From Scalesia atractyloides (lineage: Eukaryota > Streptophyta > Magnoliopsida > Asterales > Asteraceae), in the NCBI GenBank assembly GCA_947069175.1, contig CAMTDV010000012.1, positions 33,884,341 to 33,948,340 of the forward strand: a stretch of 64,000 bases of DNA, read 5' to 3'. Made by a program: the position numbers and the translations under genes. Each line of letters begins with the position of its first letter. Positions within the stretch are counted from its first letter, which is position 1. The notes beneath the pieces are model-generated. The model made no database searches, was not told the origin of the DNA, and was given only the letters and a program-made list of their open reading frames with translations. Positions 1 to 12,050 of the stretch are shown here, piece by piece.

Positions 1-1042
1 TTCCTTTAAAATATGAGCTTTCCCATGTTTATACAAACATGTTTTAAATCACTTTTCTAATTCAAATCATCATTTAATCACCAGTATTATACTAATATAT
101 TAACTAAAATGTCATGAACTTGTTATAGTTTAAAAACTTTCTCCAAATGGAAACTTTATTTATGTTTTTCATCCAAAATTTTAGATTATGAATTTTATAT
201 AAAATCTATGCTTTACATGTTACATAAAGTTGTTTTTAAGTGTAAAGATGTGTTCATAACACTTCTAAATACAACTTCGTTTTTATGTTTTTATGATCTC
301 TCCAAAAATAGAAACTTTATTCTTACTTTTTAACAAAAAATTCTAGATCATAACTTTTATTTAGTAATCTATAATTTGTATATTAAATATGATCATTTTA
401 AAATATAAATCATGTTCATAACAATTTTTGTTAATGAATCTTGCTAATCTAAACATGCATGTGTTTAGATTATCTTTTTATACATAAAAATGCAAGATTC
501 AAGTTTACTAGTTTGTGGCAAATTCAAGATCATCCATAATCATTAAGAAAACCGCATAATTATGTTAGTGATTATAGTTTTATTAGTGTTTTTCAAGTGG
601 GTATTTAAATATCTTTCAAGATGATCTTGTACATTTACATGAAACATAAAGTATACGATCAAGTTGTAGAGCTTACTACTAGCACTTGGCTAGGGATGAT
701 TAAAGTGATGTAAAAAGGATGAGAAAAGTGTTGATCAAAAGTTTCAGAACTTCCAAATGTGCCTCCTAATCCTTGCAAACACCTTAGATTATCCTTGGAT
801 CTCCATGCAAGCTTGAATTTCTTGACTTTGGATTTTTAAAAGTTGAAGGTGGTAATGGTGGTGTTTGGCTGATTTCAAGAAGGAAAGGAAAGGAAATGCT
901 GTTGTTTTGATGTTTGGAAAATGAAAGGAATTGGGAGTGGTTTGGATTTTGTGTTGTGGTTATGGTTCTTACACCTCATACTACACTAATCCTTATACAA
1001 ACTAACCAACACATCATGGAAGATTAGTGGCATGGGGAAACT
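1..1042 (-). repeat. Left part of an old Tekay-like LTR, interrupted by gypsy element 1
   Basis: No coding potential is seen. The sequence is AT-rich and continues at 12051 once the inserted gypsy element is removed, because both junctions carry AAACT. I interpret it as the distal part of the LTR that begins at 14913 on the minus strand. No primer-binding site for initiator tRNA-Met is visible, so the LTR probably extends past the window edge. It could instead be unrelated flanking DNA. Confidence 0.35.
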
Positions 1043-3679
1043 TGCCACACCCTCAAAAATCCACTTGCGAGTTTTACCGCGAGGCGCGTGACAAACCAGG
1101 ATCCAAGACGCTAGTCATATAGAACGACTCTATATACAAAAATATATGTTTAAACAAATCCAACCATGCAGTTTAATAAATGCGGAAGCGTAAATAAATG
1201 TAAATAAAGTGTACGCCAAAACAAACGCCCACACCAAAATACTTAAGAAGTCAAATGCAAAGCGTTTAAAAGAAATAGTTTTTCATGCTCGTGTCATGCT
1301 CCTATGCAGAAATGATACCTTAATAACCTGAGAAAACATGCAAAGAAGAACAAGTGTCAACAATTTATAAGAGTGAGTTCACAGGTTTTAGTTCACCATT
1401 TTAATCATAAGTTTTCCCCACTGGTTCAACCCCAAACCAATGTCTTATAAGTTTCCCTGATCCAACCCAAATCAGATTAATGTTAAGTAGTTTAGCAGTT
1501 CATGTTATATGTTTAGGTAGCTAGCCTAGGTCATGTCAACAAAGTGTTCGATCTGAAGCTGACGTTGCTGCCCCTGTTGTGCTAGGCCTATCACCAACCA
1601 TGGGCTAAAAAGTTAGGCAAATTCTACACTCGTGACCATCAACGTTCGGTCTAACTGGCGCGACCAGTTCGAGTGGGGCTTGTCGGGCCCAGTAGTACTA
1701 CTAAAAATTCCCTCGCTATAATCCAATACTAACGGCATGTAAGTGTTAAGGGGACTAGTATGTGATATATGCTTCCTTGTACCATAACCGTATAACATAA
1801 CTCTAAGTATAAATGCGTTACTGTATCGTGATGTATGCCACTCATACACCACTGTAACGTGTATGTGTTTTAAGTAGAAGGACGTTACTGTACCATAATA
1901 TAATCAACCCATATATCACTGTAACGTGTACATGTTTTCTCCCCCTGTGTTTTGTAAACGTTTAAAGAAATAGGGACCGTGAACTCACCTTAAATTGCTC
2001 GGTTAGACTTTTATGGAAATAGAGTCAAAGTGGTTCAATCACGTCCTATTATGATTACCACTTAATTTATTAGCGTGTTCAAGAACTACACATAAAGTAA
2101 TGAAATTAACTTAACACGTTTCAGGCAATTACGTTGACGATTTATATATGTACAGCATACGACACTTTCAAATAATGTGTAACTTGGTAATAACAGGCTC
2201 GTTCATTCTCAGGTAGCACATGCAACACTTAGATACACATAAACGCAAATTATCATGTTTCAGCTTGTACACTCAAACTAGGCTGTTTTCAGGATTTTTA
2301 TAAAATAGTTCCCATGTTCCACAAATTCCAATCTTTTTACAGAGGGTGCCAATTAGCCTGTAAAATTTAGTGTAAAATTTTCAAATCCTAATCTTTATCA
2401 ATTGTTTATAAAATTTTATATACTAGGCTGCAGTCAGATTCGTTGCTTTCTGACTGCAGTCCATGAGAAAAATCATTTAAAAATCATCGTTCATCCGATT
2501 AACGAAATTCCAGTGGGAGATTTTCGGAAACTCCCGTATCCAGTTACTGTACAGATTTTGTGACCTAACCCATACAGACTATGAGATACGACTCGATAAA
2601 CAACCTGCAAATTCTGCAGAAATTACGTAGCTTCAGCTGCTGCACTAAATGATCATTTAAAAGAGAAAACTACCTCAGAAAAATACGAATCCGGTGCCAT
2701 TTGAAGCGTTTTTCAAAAATACACGTTTTAGGCTTCAGAAAATTAGCTTATCGATAAATAACGATCAGTTTACAGGCAACTGAAGTTGGCTGTAAATGTT
2801 AATCAGCTTTCTGTTTTTCGATTTTGTAATACTAGAACAAGTTTAAACGACCATGACACTTAGTTGTATCGATTAACAGCAGGTTAACTTATCAAATATC
2901 ATCTAGCACATCAAGATTCACACAAACCCTAGGTGAATAACACCCAAAAGATCATCACGAACGTAGCAAACACTCATGTATACATGCATGTCATCGAATA
3001 TCTCAAGCCGTAGTATTTCATCTGAAACTTATCATGAAATCAGTGAATATTAACCATAAACGACACAAGAAGACAGCCATGTATCCACAAAAACACCCTA
3101 AACCGCAAACTAACAATCACACTAACCTTGGGACAGAGAGAAAGCACTAGAGAGGAAGAAGACATGATCGAAGGGGCTGATTTGCGGGGGGGGGGGGGGC
3201 TGCCGGTTCTCTTCTGCTGTCGCGACACAGAAATCAAGAAGTAGGGTTTGTGAATGCTTTTCCCACAACATGCATGTATACTTATTCATGGGGGGTCGCA
3301 TAAGGGGCGGTTTGGGTTTTATTTGGGCCGCAAGGGTTTTGGGCCGAAAGGGTTTGGGTGGCGGGTTGGGCTTGGTTTGCCAACGGGATAGGGGGCTCTG
3401 TTTCAGGTTCGGGTTTTTAACAAGCACATTATTTTTATATATAACAACACATATGACACGTTAAATATTTGCGACGCTATTAAAAAGGTAATAATATATA
3501 TATATATATATATATATAAGATGGATTCGAATAATTACAAGGAATCGAATCAGAATGATACCTGATTGAAGTCACATTATCCCCAAGTTGAAGGAATTTC
3601 ATCCCGAAAATTGAGTGAGTAAAAGTTTGAAAGTTGAGCAAGGGTTTGAAAGTTGTTGTAGGATTTCCGAGTTGTCACA
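1043..3679 (-). repeat. 3' LTR of gypsy element 1
   Basis: 2637 bp matching 9509-12050 over its length. On the plus strand it starts TGCCACACCC (the other copy starts TGTCACACCC) and ends in TTGTCACA. It has about 100 bp at roughly 3572-3665 that the 5' LTR lacks, a run of 14 Gs at 3186-3199 where the other copy has a much shorter G stretch, and an AT dinucleotide tract near 3493-3519. Confidence 0.93.
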
Positions 3680-3690
3680 TTCTCCCCCTG
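3680..3690 (-). other. Polypurine tract of gypsy element 1
   Basis: Read on the minus strand, AGGGGGAGAA lies directly before the 3' LTR start TGTGACA. This is the standard plus-strand primer position for reverse transcription. Confidence 0.8.
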
Positions 3691-3713
3691 TTACAAGAAT
3701 TTCGCCCCCAAAT

Positions 3714-4271
3714 TCAGTTCGCGTTACTTGGTTCTTGTGATTCAGTTGTAAAAAGGTGAGGATATTTGTCTTTCATTTGATCCTCTCTTTCCCAAGTGTA
3801 CTCGGTCCACGCTTTGAGTTCCAACAAACCTTGAAATTGGTATTTTACTATGTCTCCGTGTTTTGACCTCTCGGTCCATAATTTCAATTGGTTCTTCAAT
3901 GAACCGCAGTTGTTCGTCCACATGGATCTCATCCAGTGGAACGGCTAATGTTTCAACTGAAGACATTTCTTCAGATTTGAGACATGAAAAACGTTGTGAA
4001 CTCCACTGAGCTCATCATGAAGGTTTAACTCATAAGCTACCTGACCGATTTTCTTTGTGATTTCAAACGGACTAACATATCGCGGGTTTAGTTTACCTCT
4101 TTTTCCAAAACGAATCACGCCCTTCCAAGGTGATACCTTCAGTAGGACCCGATCGCCTACTTGAAATGCTAACGGTTTCCGTCGCTGATCAGCATAGCTC
4201 TTTTGGCGATCTCGAGCTGCCGCCATACGGTTTCGAATTTGCACTATCTTCTCAGTTACTTCCAGAACCAA
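3714..4271 (-). pseudogene. Integrase C-terminal domain and chromodomain-like tail (gypsy 1)
   Basis: The first part (4271-3945) contains RDRQKSYADQRRKPL and VGDRVLLKVSPWKG, then FHVSNLKKCL. This is the usual SH3-like end of chromovirus integrases. A second frame (3966-3742) continues with IEEPIEIMDREVK, and a third (3932-3714) ends with YTWEREDQMKDKYPHLF, the typical end of the Tekay chromodomain-like region. The tail is therefore split over three frames. In family members this domain is thought to guide integration into heterochromatin. The gene is broken here. Confidence 0.85.
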
Positions 4272-5081
4272 CTCTGGACCAGTGATTTGACTATCACCAA
4301 CTTCCGCCCAACAAACAGGTGAGCGACACTTTCGTCCATACGCGCCTCGAATGGTGCTGCTTGGATACTCGTGTGATAACTGTTGTTATAGGAAAACTCT
4401 ACCAAAGGTAGATGTTTCTCCCAACCCTTACCAAAGTGATTACACACGCTCTAAGCATGTCTTTGAGAGTCTGAATGGTACTTCACTTTGACTATCAGTC
4501 TGAGGATGGTATGTTGTGCTCAAGTCAACGCGTGATCCCAAGGATTTCTGTGCTGATTGCCACAGATGAGAAGTAAAGCGTGAATCACGGTCGGATATGA
4601 TGGATATTGGCACTCCATTACAGGCTACTATTTCCTTCATGTACAGCGCTGCAAGGGTGTCGAACTTTTCGGTTTCCTCGATTGCTAAGAAGTGAGTCGA
4701 TTTGGTTAGTCGGTTGATAATCACCCAAATTGTATCTTTTCCACTGGGTGTCTTAGGTAGACCTGTAATAAAGTCCATGCGATTTGTTCCCATTTCCAAA
4801 CGGAATCTCAGGCTGTTGTAATAGCCCCGAGGGTTTTTGGTATTCTACCTTGACCTTGGCACAAGTTAGGCATTTGCTTACGTAGTGGCTATTTCAGCCT
4901 TCATGTTCGGCCACCAGTAAGTTGTTTTGAGATCTTGGTATGTCTTATCCGATCCTGGATGAACAGAGTACCATAATTTGTGAGCTTCGTCCATTATGAG
5001 TTCCCTCAAGTTTCCGTAAGAGGGGCACCCATATCCGACTAAGAAACTAACGAGTTTCATCCAGTTTGGTTTCTCAATCAC
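4256..5081 (-). pseudogene. Integrase zinc-binding and catalytic core (gypsy 1)
   Basis: The N-terminal segment (5081-4878) reads HKLWYSVHPGSDKTYQDLK then YWWPNMK, matching the HHCC zinc-binding region, of which the cysteine pair is lost. The core (4799-4440) has DFITGLPKTPSGKDTIWV, IISDRDSRFTS and YHPQTDSQSE, covering the D,D,E catalytic residues. The segment 4447-4256 holds LPLVEFSYNNSYHTSI. Stops and frameshifts separate the pieces. Confidence 0.9.
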
Positions 5082-5787
5082 GTTCCATCTTGCGTAATTT
5101 CTCAGCCTCTAGATTTTCGGGTTTGACTGCCTCCAGCTGAGCGTTGCGAATTTGTTCGGGTAGGTTAGAGTGTATCGTAAGTTGTAAGGACCGAACTCGT
5201 CGTGGCTTCTCGTGCTCTTTCCTACTGAGGGTGTCGGCTACTACATTAGCCTTGCCTGGATGGTACTGGATAGTACATTCGTAGTCGTTCAAAAGTTCGA
5301 GCCAACGGCGCTGTCGAATTTTAACTCTTTTTGATCGAAAATGTGTTGAAGGCTTTTGTGGTCGGTGTAGATGGTACACTTGGTTCCATAGAGATAGTGC
5401 CTCCAGATTTTTAAAGCGAACACCACGGCTCCTAACTCTAGTCGTGCGTTGTGTAGTTCTTCTCATGTACTTTCAATTGCCGAGATGCATAAGCAATGAC
5501 CTTATCGCGTTGCATGAGCACACATCCAAGTCCCTGAATGGAAGCGTCGAGTATACTACAAAGTCTTCGGTCCCCTCAGGTAGGGACAAGATAGGCGCAC
5601 TACAAAGCTTCTCCTTCAGCACCTGGAATGCTTCCTCCTGTTTGTCGCCCCAGATATACTTGGTTCCTTTCTGGGTTAGAGATGTAAGAGGTTGAGCGAT
5701 CTTTGAGAAACTCTCAATAAAGCATCGATAGTAGCCTGCCAAACCAAGAAACTGCCTTACTTCTGTTGGAGTTTTCAGCCCTCCCAA
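5074..5787 (-). pseudogene. RNase H region (gypsy 1)
   Basis: 5787-5473 carries the RT-RNase H connection (EVRQFLGLAGYYRCFIESFS, then FVVY), and 5466-5074 carries RRWLELLNDYECTIQYHPG followed by KANVVADTLSRKE, the usual end of gypsy RNase H. The two segments lie in different frames with a damaged junction around 5470-5560, where the catalytic aspartate strand should be. The enzyme normally removes the RNA strand of the RNA/DNA hybrid. Confidence 0.88.
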
Positions 5788-6585
5788 CTTTTGATGGCTT
5801 CAATCTTTGCCGGGTCAACATGGATACCTTTTTCGTTCACTATATGCCCAAGGAATTGGACTGCTCGAATCCAGAAGTCGCACTTTGAAAACTTGGCATA
5901 GAGTTGTTCCTGTCGCAGAAGTTCCAACATTAAACGCAGATGCTGTTCATGTTCCTCCTTTGTCTTAGAGTACACCAGTATGTCATCAATGAACACGATT
6001 ACGAATTTGTCTAGATAGGGCTTACAAACACGGTTCATGAGGTCCATGAATACTGCAGGTGCGTTTGTTAGTCCGAATGGCATAACCAAAAATTCATAGT
6101 GGCCATAACGAGTGTGAAATGCGGTCTTGGAGATGTCTTCCTCTCGTACACGCAACTGAAGGTATCCCGACCTTAGATCGATTTTGGAATAGTAACTTGA
6201 CCCTTGGAGCTGGTCAAACAGGTCATCGATTCGGGGTAAGGGGTATCGGTTTTTGATAGTAACTTTGTTGAGCTCTTTGTAATCAATACACATACGGAAA
6301 GTTCCATCATTCTTCTTGACAAAAAGGACCGGAGCTCCCCATGGTGATGAGCTCGGACGGATAAAGCCTTTATCTAAGAGCTCCTGAAGTTGAGTATAAA
6401 GTTCTTGAAGTTCAGATGGAGCTAATCGGTACAGAGCCTTGGCGATTGGTACAGCGTGTTTTGCTAGCTGAATTTCGAATTCGACCTGCCTATATGGGGG
6501 TAAACCAGGAAAGTCTTCGGGGAAGACATCGGGAAATTCACGTATGATAGGAAAATCATCAACTTTCCTCTGGTCGCTTGGTTAT
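5775..6585 (-). pseudogene. Reverse transcriptase (gypsy 1)
   Basis: The domain is open from just below 6585 to 5775 and is in frame with the upstream protease, separated only by a TAA at 6582-6584. It contains ALYRLAPSELQELYTQL, FVKKNDGTFRMCIDYKELN, YPLPRIDDLFDQLQG, HYEFLVMPFGLTNAPAVFMD and the catalytic box VIVFIDDILVYS, so the two catalytic aspartates are present. This is the best preserved domain of the element. A frameshift near 5785 breaks the link to RNase H. Confidence 0.93.
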
Positions 6586-7082
6586 TCGGTGACATTGGCT
6601 AAGATTGCGTACGAGTTTTTCTGTCGTAGGTACTTTTGAGCTTTCATGAAGGAAATGATGTTGGTTACTACACCACCCTTCTCGCCATGAATGGTTAGGA
6701 TCTCGCCGTTTGAATGAGGTATGCGAATAGCCTTTTCGCGACATAATATTTCCGCTCGATTTTCAAATAACCAATCCATGCCAACTACAACGTCAAAGCT
6801 ACCAAGTGTGGTTGGCATGAGATCGATGGTGAATAGATGGCCAGCCAGTTGTAGCTGACATCCGTAGGCGATGTGGGTTATATCTACCGATTTTCCATTG
6901 GCTAACTCTACCAGGTATTTGACCTCTAATTTAACAGGGTTAATGTCCAATAGTTTTCTAAACAACTCGGAAATAAAACTCCTATCCGCACCGCAATCGA
7001 ATAAGATGTGAGCAAAACAGTTGTTTAAAGGAAATTTACCAGTAACCAATTTAGAATCATTACGAGCCTTACCTTTTCCCAA
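6582..7082 (-). pseudogene. Retropepsin-like aspartic protease (gypsy 1), active site DCG
   Basis: The active-site region reads HILFDCGADRSFIS, so the usual D-T/S-G is D-C-G (TGC codon near 6990). The flap and C-terminal region has VVVGMDWLFENRAEILC, typical of Tekay/chromovirus proteases. The ORF ends ANVTE then TAA, after which reverse transcriptase follows in the same frame. Loss of the Thr/Ser probably impairs catalysis. This is inferred. Confidence 0.88.
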
Positions 7083-8392
7083 TGTGAATGCACGACCCTT
7101 AGCTCCACCACTTCCACCAGCTTATTGTTATTATTGTTCTGATTCTGGTTCTGATTTCCACCACTGTTTCCCTTGTTCAGCTGTGGGCAATCTTTCTTGA
7201 AATGATCAGTGCCACCACACTGATAACATGTCCTGGTGACTCCAGGTGGCTGCTGGGTCTGATTAGTGTTTTGCTTCGAGTTAAGGTTTACCCTGCAGTC
7301 CTTAGCGGCGTGGCCTTCCCCTACCCCATCGCTGACAACCACCGCACTGCCCGAAATGATGACGGTTACATTTGTTGCACAGAGGTTTCTTTCCAGCATA
7401 CCCACTCTGAACCTGACTATTGGTGTTGTTACTAGACTGCTGGTTGTTGTTATTGAAGTTGCGGTTACTGTTGTTGAAACATTTCTGAGAACCCTGCTGC
7501 GCTTGCCCAGTTGATGCTTGTTTCGAAGATCCATCCTCCCACTTGAGTTTGTTTTCTGGGGCGTTCCCAGCTGCGCCCCTCTTCGGCAGTTTACCTCTTC
7601 TACTGCAGTGTCTGTCAGTTTGTGCGCCAGCCGCACGGCCTGCTGAACTGTAACGGGGTTGCTTGACTCAACCATGCCTTTAATCTCTGGAGCCAATCCC
7701 TTGATGTAAAGCTCTATCTGTTTGTACACTGGCCTAGCCATATCGGGACACAAGGAGACCAGGTCATAGTGCTTCGTGGTGTAGGCTTCAATTTCCGACC
7801 CTTCCATCTTCATAACCCAAAGATCTTGCTCTAATTGGTGGATACGATCCTGGGGGCAGTATTGTTCCTTGATAAGATTCTTGAACTCGTCCCAAACCCA
7901 TTCCGTTGGCCTCCTCGAGTCCAAGAACTTGGACTCGCGCATTCCACCAGGTGAAAGCCGCATCTTCTAGAGTCGAAGCCGCGAATTTAACTCTGTTCTC
8001 AGGTAAACAGTTACACATTGCAAAGACATATTCTGATTTTTCGAGCCATCTGACTAGCCCGATTGGCCCTTCCTTTCCAGTGAATTTGGTGGGCTTAGCA
8101 TCGATGAACATCTTGTACGGGTTAGGGCCCATACCTACATGCACAAGTTTGGAAGTAAGAGATTTAGAAGAAGGTGATTTAAAGGACGGTTGAATATGCT
8201 AGCATACGTGGAGTGAAATGAATGTAGAATCGAATGAGGGTTACCTCCCAGATTCTGATTATTGTTTGGATTCGGATTTTGGGCTGCCAACGCCGTAGTA
8301 ACCTGCTCCTGGATGAGCGCAGCCAGTTCTGCATGTGTCATTGTGATGTTGCCGCGGCCACCACCACGAGCGCCACCACCGCGAGCAGACAT
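7025..8392 (-). pseudogene. Gag (gypsy 1), frameshifted
   Basis: The likely start is ATG at 8392 (MSARGGGARGGGRGN), a Gly/Arg-rich N terminus followed by a helix with ELAALIQEQVTTALAAQ. A second frame (8144-7788) has the capsid motif VRWLEKSEYVFAMCNCLPE and AAFTWWNA. A third (7963-7025) has EFKNLIKEQYCPQDRIHQLE, an Asn/Gln-rich stretch and a CCHC zinc knuckle CYQCGGTDHFKKDC near 7185-7230. An upstream knuckle is scrambled by a frameshift. At least two frameshifts separate the pieces. Intact Gag would form the particle and bind RNA. Confidence 0.9.
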
Positions 8393-8659
8393 TCTGCTTT
8401 TGACCACAGATACACGAAAACATGAGAAAATGTATCACATATTTCATCATAGAATTCTAAGAATAATGTAATAAGAATTGGTACAACCCATCACATATAA
8501 CATTCAAACCAAACATTTGATTAAAAATATATTGTAATTCACCACAATGTATTAAACCAAATATTATGTATATAAATCCAAATGTCAAAGGAAATTCCAA
8601 AACGATTACTAAGTTCAAACAAGGAAATAAAGAAACGTCATGATAAACGAGAAATAAAT

Positions 8660-9332
8660 CTAATTCACAACGTCTCCGTCCCCCATATCCTCGTCTTCAT
8701 TTGCTGCTACCTCCTCAGGCTCCTTAGGGATCTCCTCTGGTGCTTCTTCCTCCGGCTCATTTTCCAACCCAATCTCAATGATACTGTCTTCAGCTAAACT
8801 CATCCTCTCTGTGAGGTCCACGACCTGTTCGGCCATCACTCCACTAATCTCTCTAAGGTTACTTGTTTTAGCGGCTTCAATTTGCTGGGTTGCCCTGACC
8901 TGTGCGAGCTCCTGTTTCACCAGTTCCAGTTCCTGTTTCAGTGAGCTACTGCTCGCGATGAGGTCTGTTATAGCCCCAGCCGCCTCACGCATGTACTTAA
9001 ATTCGCGCTCCATGGCGACCACGAATCCAGCAAAGGCCTCCTCTATAGGATAGCCGAGAGGGGGCAAGGTACCATAGACCTCCATGTAACATCAAAGGAA
9101 TCCTCCAAAACTACAGGTGGAACGTTCTCATCCACTATGTAGTTCCGGATGTGATGTGGATACCAGCTCCAGTCGCCATTCCCCGAACTGGGTCTGACGA
9201 TGAGGGCTCGAATTGCATGAGACGACGAGTGCGAGCGGCCCTGAGTCTTCCCGAGAAGATGGGAGACATAGGTGAAGGCGGGGCATCGCCTTGCTCCTCA
9301 CTAGGGTCAGATGAGTCGTGCGAGTTAGACAT
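8660..9332 (-). pseudogene. Accessory coiled-coil ORF between 5' LTR and gag (gypsy 1)
   Basis: The likely start is ATG at 9332 (MSNSHDSSDPSEEQGD), with Ser/Pro- and Arg-rich sequence to about 9138. A frame change within 9060-9140 leads into an open frame from 9085 to 8660 (MEVYGTLPPLGYPIEEAFAG). That part contains a heptad-like helix (SLKQELELVKQELAQVRA) and a strongly acidic tail (EPEEEAPEEIPKEPEEV). It lies downstream of the PBS and upstream of gag, on the element's sense strand, so it belongs to the element. I recognise no standard Gag or Pol domain. It could be an accessory product or a displaced N-terminal part of Gag. Confidence 0.6.
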
Positions 9333-9491
9333 GCCTATTAAAGCGAAAGAATAAGTCATAGAACATACCAAAACACGGTAAATAAAATAAGGCATGAAAT
9401 TTAAGCATTCGCGTTAGTTTCATACTAGTGTTAAGTTTATGGCTATAGTGTAGGTTTACTAGTGTATACAAACCTAATTCTCTATAACCAG

Positions 9492-9507
9492 TGGCTCTGA
9501 TACCAAT
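9492..9507 (-). other. Primer-binding site (initiator tRNA-Met type), gypsy 1
   Basis: On the minus strand ATTGGTATCAGAGCCA begins two bases after the 5' LTR end. It matches the standard plant tRNA-iMet-complementary PBS (TGGTATCAGAGC). Confidence 0.9.
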
Positions 9508-9508
9508 C

Positions 9509-11946
9509 TGTCACACCCTCAAAAATCCACTTGCGGGGTTTTACCGCGAGGCGCGTGACAAACCAGGATCCAAGACACTAGTCATATAGAACGACTCTAT
9601 ATGCAAAAATATATGTTTAAACATCCAACCATGCAGTTTAATAAACGCGAAAGCGTAAATAAATGTAAATAAAGTGTACACCAAACAAACGCCCAACCAA
9701 AATACTTAAGAAGTCAAATGCAAAGCGTTTAAAAGAAATAGTTTTTCATGCTCGTGTCATGCTCCTATGCAGAAATGATACCTTAATAACCTGAGAAAAC
9801 ATGCAAAGAAGAACAAGTGTCAACAATTTATGAAGAGTGAGTTCACAGGTTTTAGTTCACCATTTTAATCATAAGTTTTCCCCACTGGTTCAACCCGAAC
9901 CAATGTCTTATAAGTTTCCCTGATCCAACCCAAATCAGATTAATGTTAAGTAGTTTTGCAGTTCAGGTTATATGTTTAGGTAGCTAGCCTAGGTCATGTC
10001 AACAAAGTGTTTGATCCGAAGCTAACGTTACTGCCCCTGTTGTGCTAGGCCTATCACCAACCATGGGCTAAAAAGTTAGGCAAATTCTACACTCGTGACC
10101 ATCAACGTTCGGTCTAACTGGCGCGACCAGTTCGAGTGGGGCTTGTCGGGCCCAGTAGTACTACTAAAAATTCTCTCGCTGTAATCCAATACTAACGGCA
10201 TTGTAAGTGTTAAAGGGACTAGTATGTGATATATGCTTCCTTGTGACCATAACCGTATAACATAACTCTAAGTATAAATGCGTTACTGTACCGTGATGTA
10301 TGCCACTCATACACCGCTGTAACGTGTATATGTTTTAACTAGAAGGAAGTTACTGTACTGTAATATAATAACTCATATATCACTGTAACGTTTACATGTT
10401 TTCTCCCCTGTGTTTTGTAAACGTTTAAAGAAATAGGGGCCGTGAACTCACCTTAAGTTGCTCGGTTAGACTTTTATGGAAATAGAGTCAAAGTGGTTCA
10501 ATCACGTCCTATTATGATTACCACTTAATTTATTAGCGTGTTCAATAACTACACATAAAGTAATGAAATTAACTTAACACGTTTCAGGCAATTACGTTGA
10601 CGATTTATATATGTATAGCATACGACACTTTCAAAAAATGTGTAACTTGGTAATAACAGGCTCGTTCATTCTCAGGTAGCACATGCAACACTTAGATACA
10701 CATAAACGCAAATTATCATGTTTCAGCTTGTACACTCAAACTAGGCTGTTTTCAGGATTTTTATAAAATAGTTCCATGTTCCACAAATTCCAATCTTATA
10801 CAGAGGGTGCCAATTAGCGTGTAAAATTTAGTGTAAAATTTTTAAATCCTAAATATTTACCAATTATTTATAAAAATTTATATACTAGGCTGCAGTCAGA
10901 TTCGTCGCTTTCTGACTGCTGTCTACGAGAAAAATCATTTAAAAATCATCGTTCATCCGATTAACGAAATTCCAGTGGGAGATTTTCGGAACTCCCGTCT
11001 CCATTTACTGTACAGATTTTGTAACCTAACCCCATACAGACTATGAGATACGACTCGATAAACAACCTGCAAATTCTGTAAAAATTATGCAGCTTCAGCT
11101 GCTGCACTAAATGATCATTTAAAAATAGCAAACGACCTCAGAAAAATACGAATCCGGCTCCATTTGAAGCGTTTTTCAAAAATACACATTTTACGCTTTA
11201 CAAAAACAGTTTTTCGATAAATAACGATTAGTTTACAGCCAACTGAAGTTGGCTGTAAATGTTAATCAGCTTTCTGTTTTCGATTTTGTAATACTAGAAC
11301 AAGTTTAAACGACCATGACACTTAGTTGTATCGATTAACAGCATGTTAACTTATCAAATATCATCTAGCACATCAAGATTCACACAAACCCTAGGTGAAT
11401 AACACCCAAAAGATCATCACGAACGTAGCCAACACTCATGTATACATGCATGTCATCGAATATCTCAAGCCATAGTATTTCATCTGAAACTTATCATGAA
11501 ATCAGTGAATATTTACCATAAACGACACAAGAAGATAGCCATGTATCCACAAAAACACCCTAGACCGGGAACTAACAATCACACTAACCTTGGGACGGAG
11601 AGAAAGCACTAGAGAGGAAGAAGACACGATCGAAAGGGCTGATTTGCGAGGGGGGCTGCTGGTTCTCTTCTGCCATCGCACACAGAAATCAAGAAGTAGG
11701 GTTTGTGAATGCTTTTCCCACAACATGCATGTATACATATTCATGGGGGGTCGCATAAGGGGCGGTTTGGGTTTTAATTGGGCCGCAAGGGTTTTGGGCC
11801 GAAAGGGTTTGTGTGGCGGGTTGGGCTTGGTTTGCGCAAGGGATAGGGGGCTCGGTTTCAGGTTCGGGTTTTTAACAAGCACATTATTTTTATATATGAC
11901 AAGCACATATAACACGTTAAATATTTGCGATGCATTAAAAAGGTAG

Positions 11947-11985
<39 letters not shown>

Positions 11986-12050
11986 AAGATGGAGTCGAAT
12001 AATTACAAGGAATCGAATCAGAATGATACCTGATTTTCCGAGATGTCACA
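9509..12050 (-). repeat. 5' LTR of gypsy element 1
   Basis: 2542 bp, paired with 1043-3679. On the minus strand it begins TGTGACATCTCGG and ends GGGTGTGACA next to the PBS. Compared with the other LTR it lacks about 100 bp close to its start. Both missing-block borders have GATT, which fits a microhomology deletion. It contains a long TA tract near 11946-11988. Confidence 0.93.

Larger units (their letters stand above)
1043..12050 (-). mobile_element. Complete but degenerate Ty3/gypsy chromovirus (Tekay-type), gypsy element 1
   Basis: This 11.0-kb element reads on the minus strand. Two long direct repeats (1043-3679 and 9509-12050) flank gag, protease, reverse transcriptase, RNase H, integrase and a C-terminal chromodomain-like tail, in that order. 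The LTRs end in TG..CA form (TGTGACA outermost). A 5-bp target duplication AAACT lies at 1038-1042 and 12051-12055. A primer-binding site (9492-9507) and a polypurine tract (3680-3690) sit at the expected places. Domain order, the chromodomain-like C terminus and long LTRs fit the Tekay/Del lineage. Every coding domain carries frameshifts or stops, so it is not autonomous. The LTRs differ by a few percent by eye plus one block of about 100 bp. Confidence 0.95.

Noticed and set aside
1613..1852. 79-codon minus-strand ORF
   Set aside because: It is inside the LTR of gypsy element 1 and is broken in the matching LTR copy.
7202..7514. Plus-strand ORFs over gag of gypsy element 1
   Set aside because: They are antisense shadows of the Gln/Asn-rich and zinc-knuckle part of gag.
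11502..11946. ORFs on both strands (137 and 118 codons) shared with 3040-3464
   Set aside because: They are in the LTRs and differ by frame between the two copies, so they are not coding.
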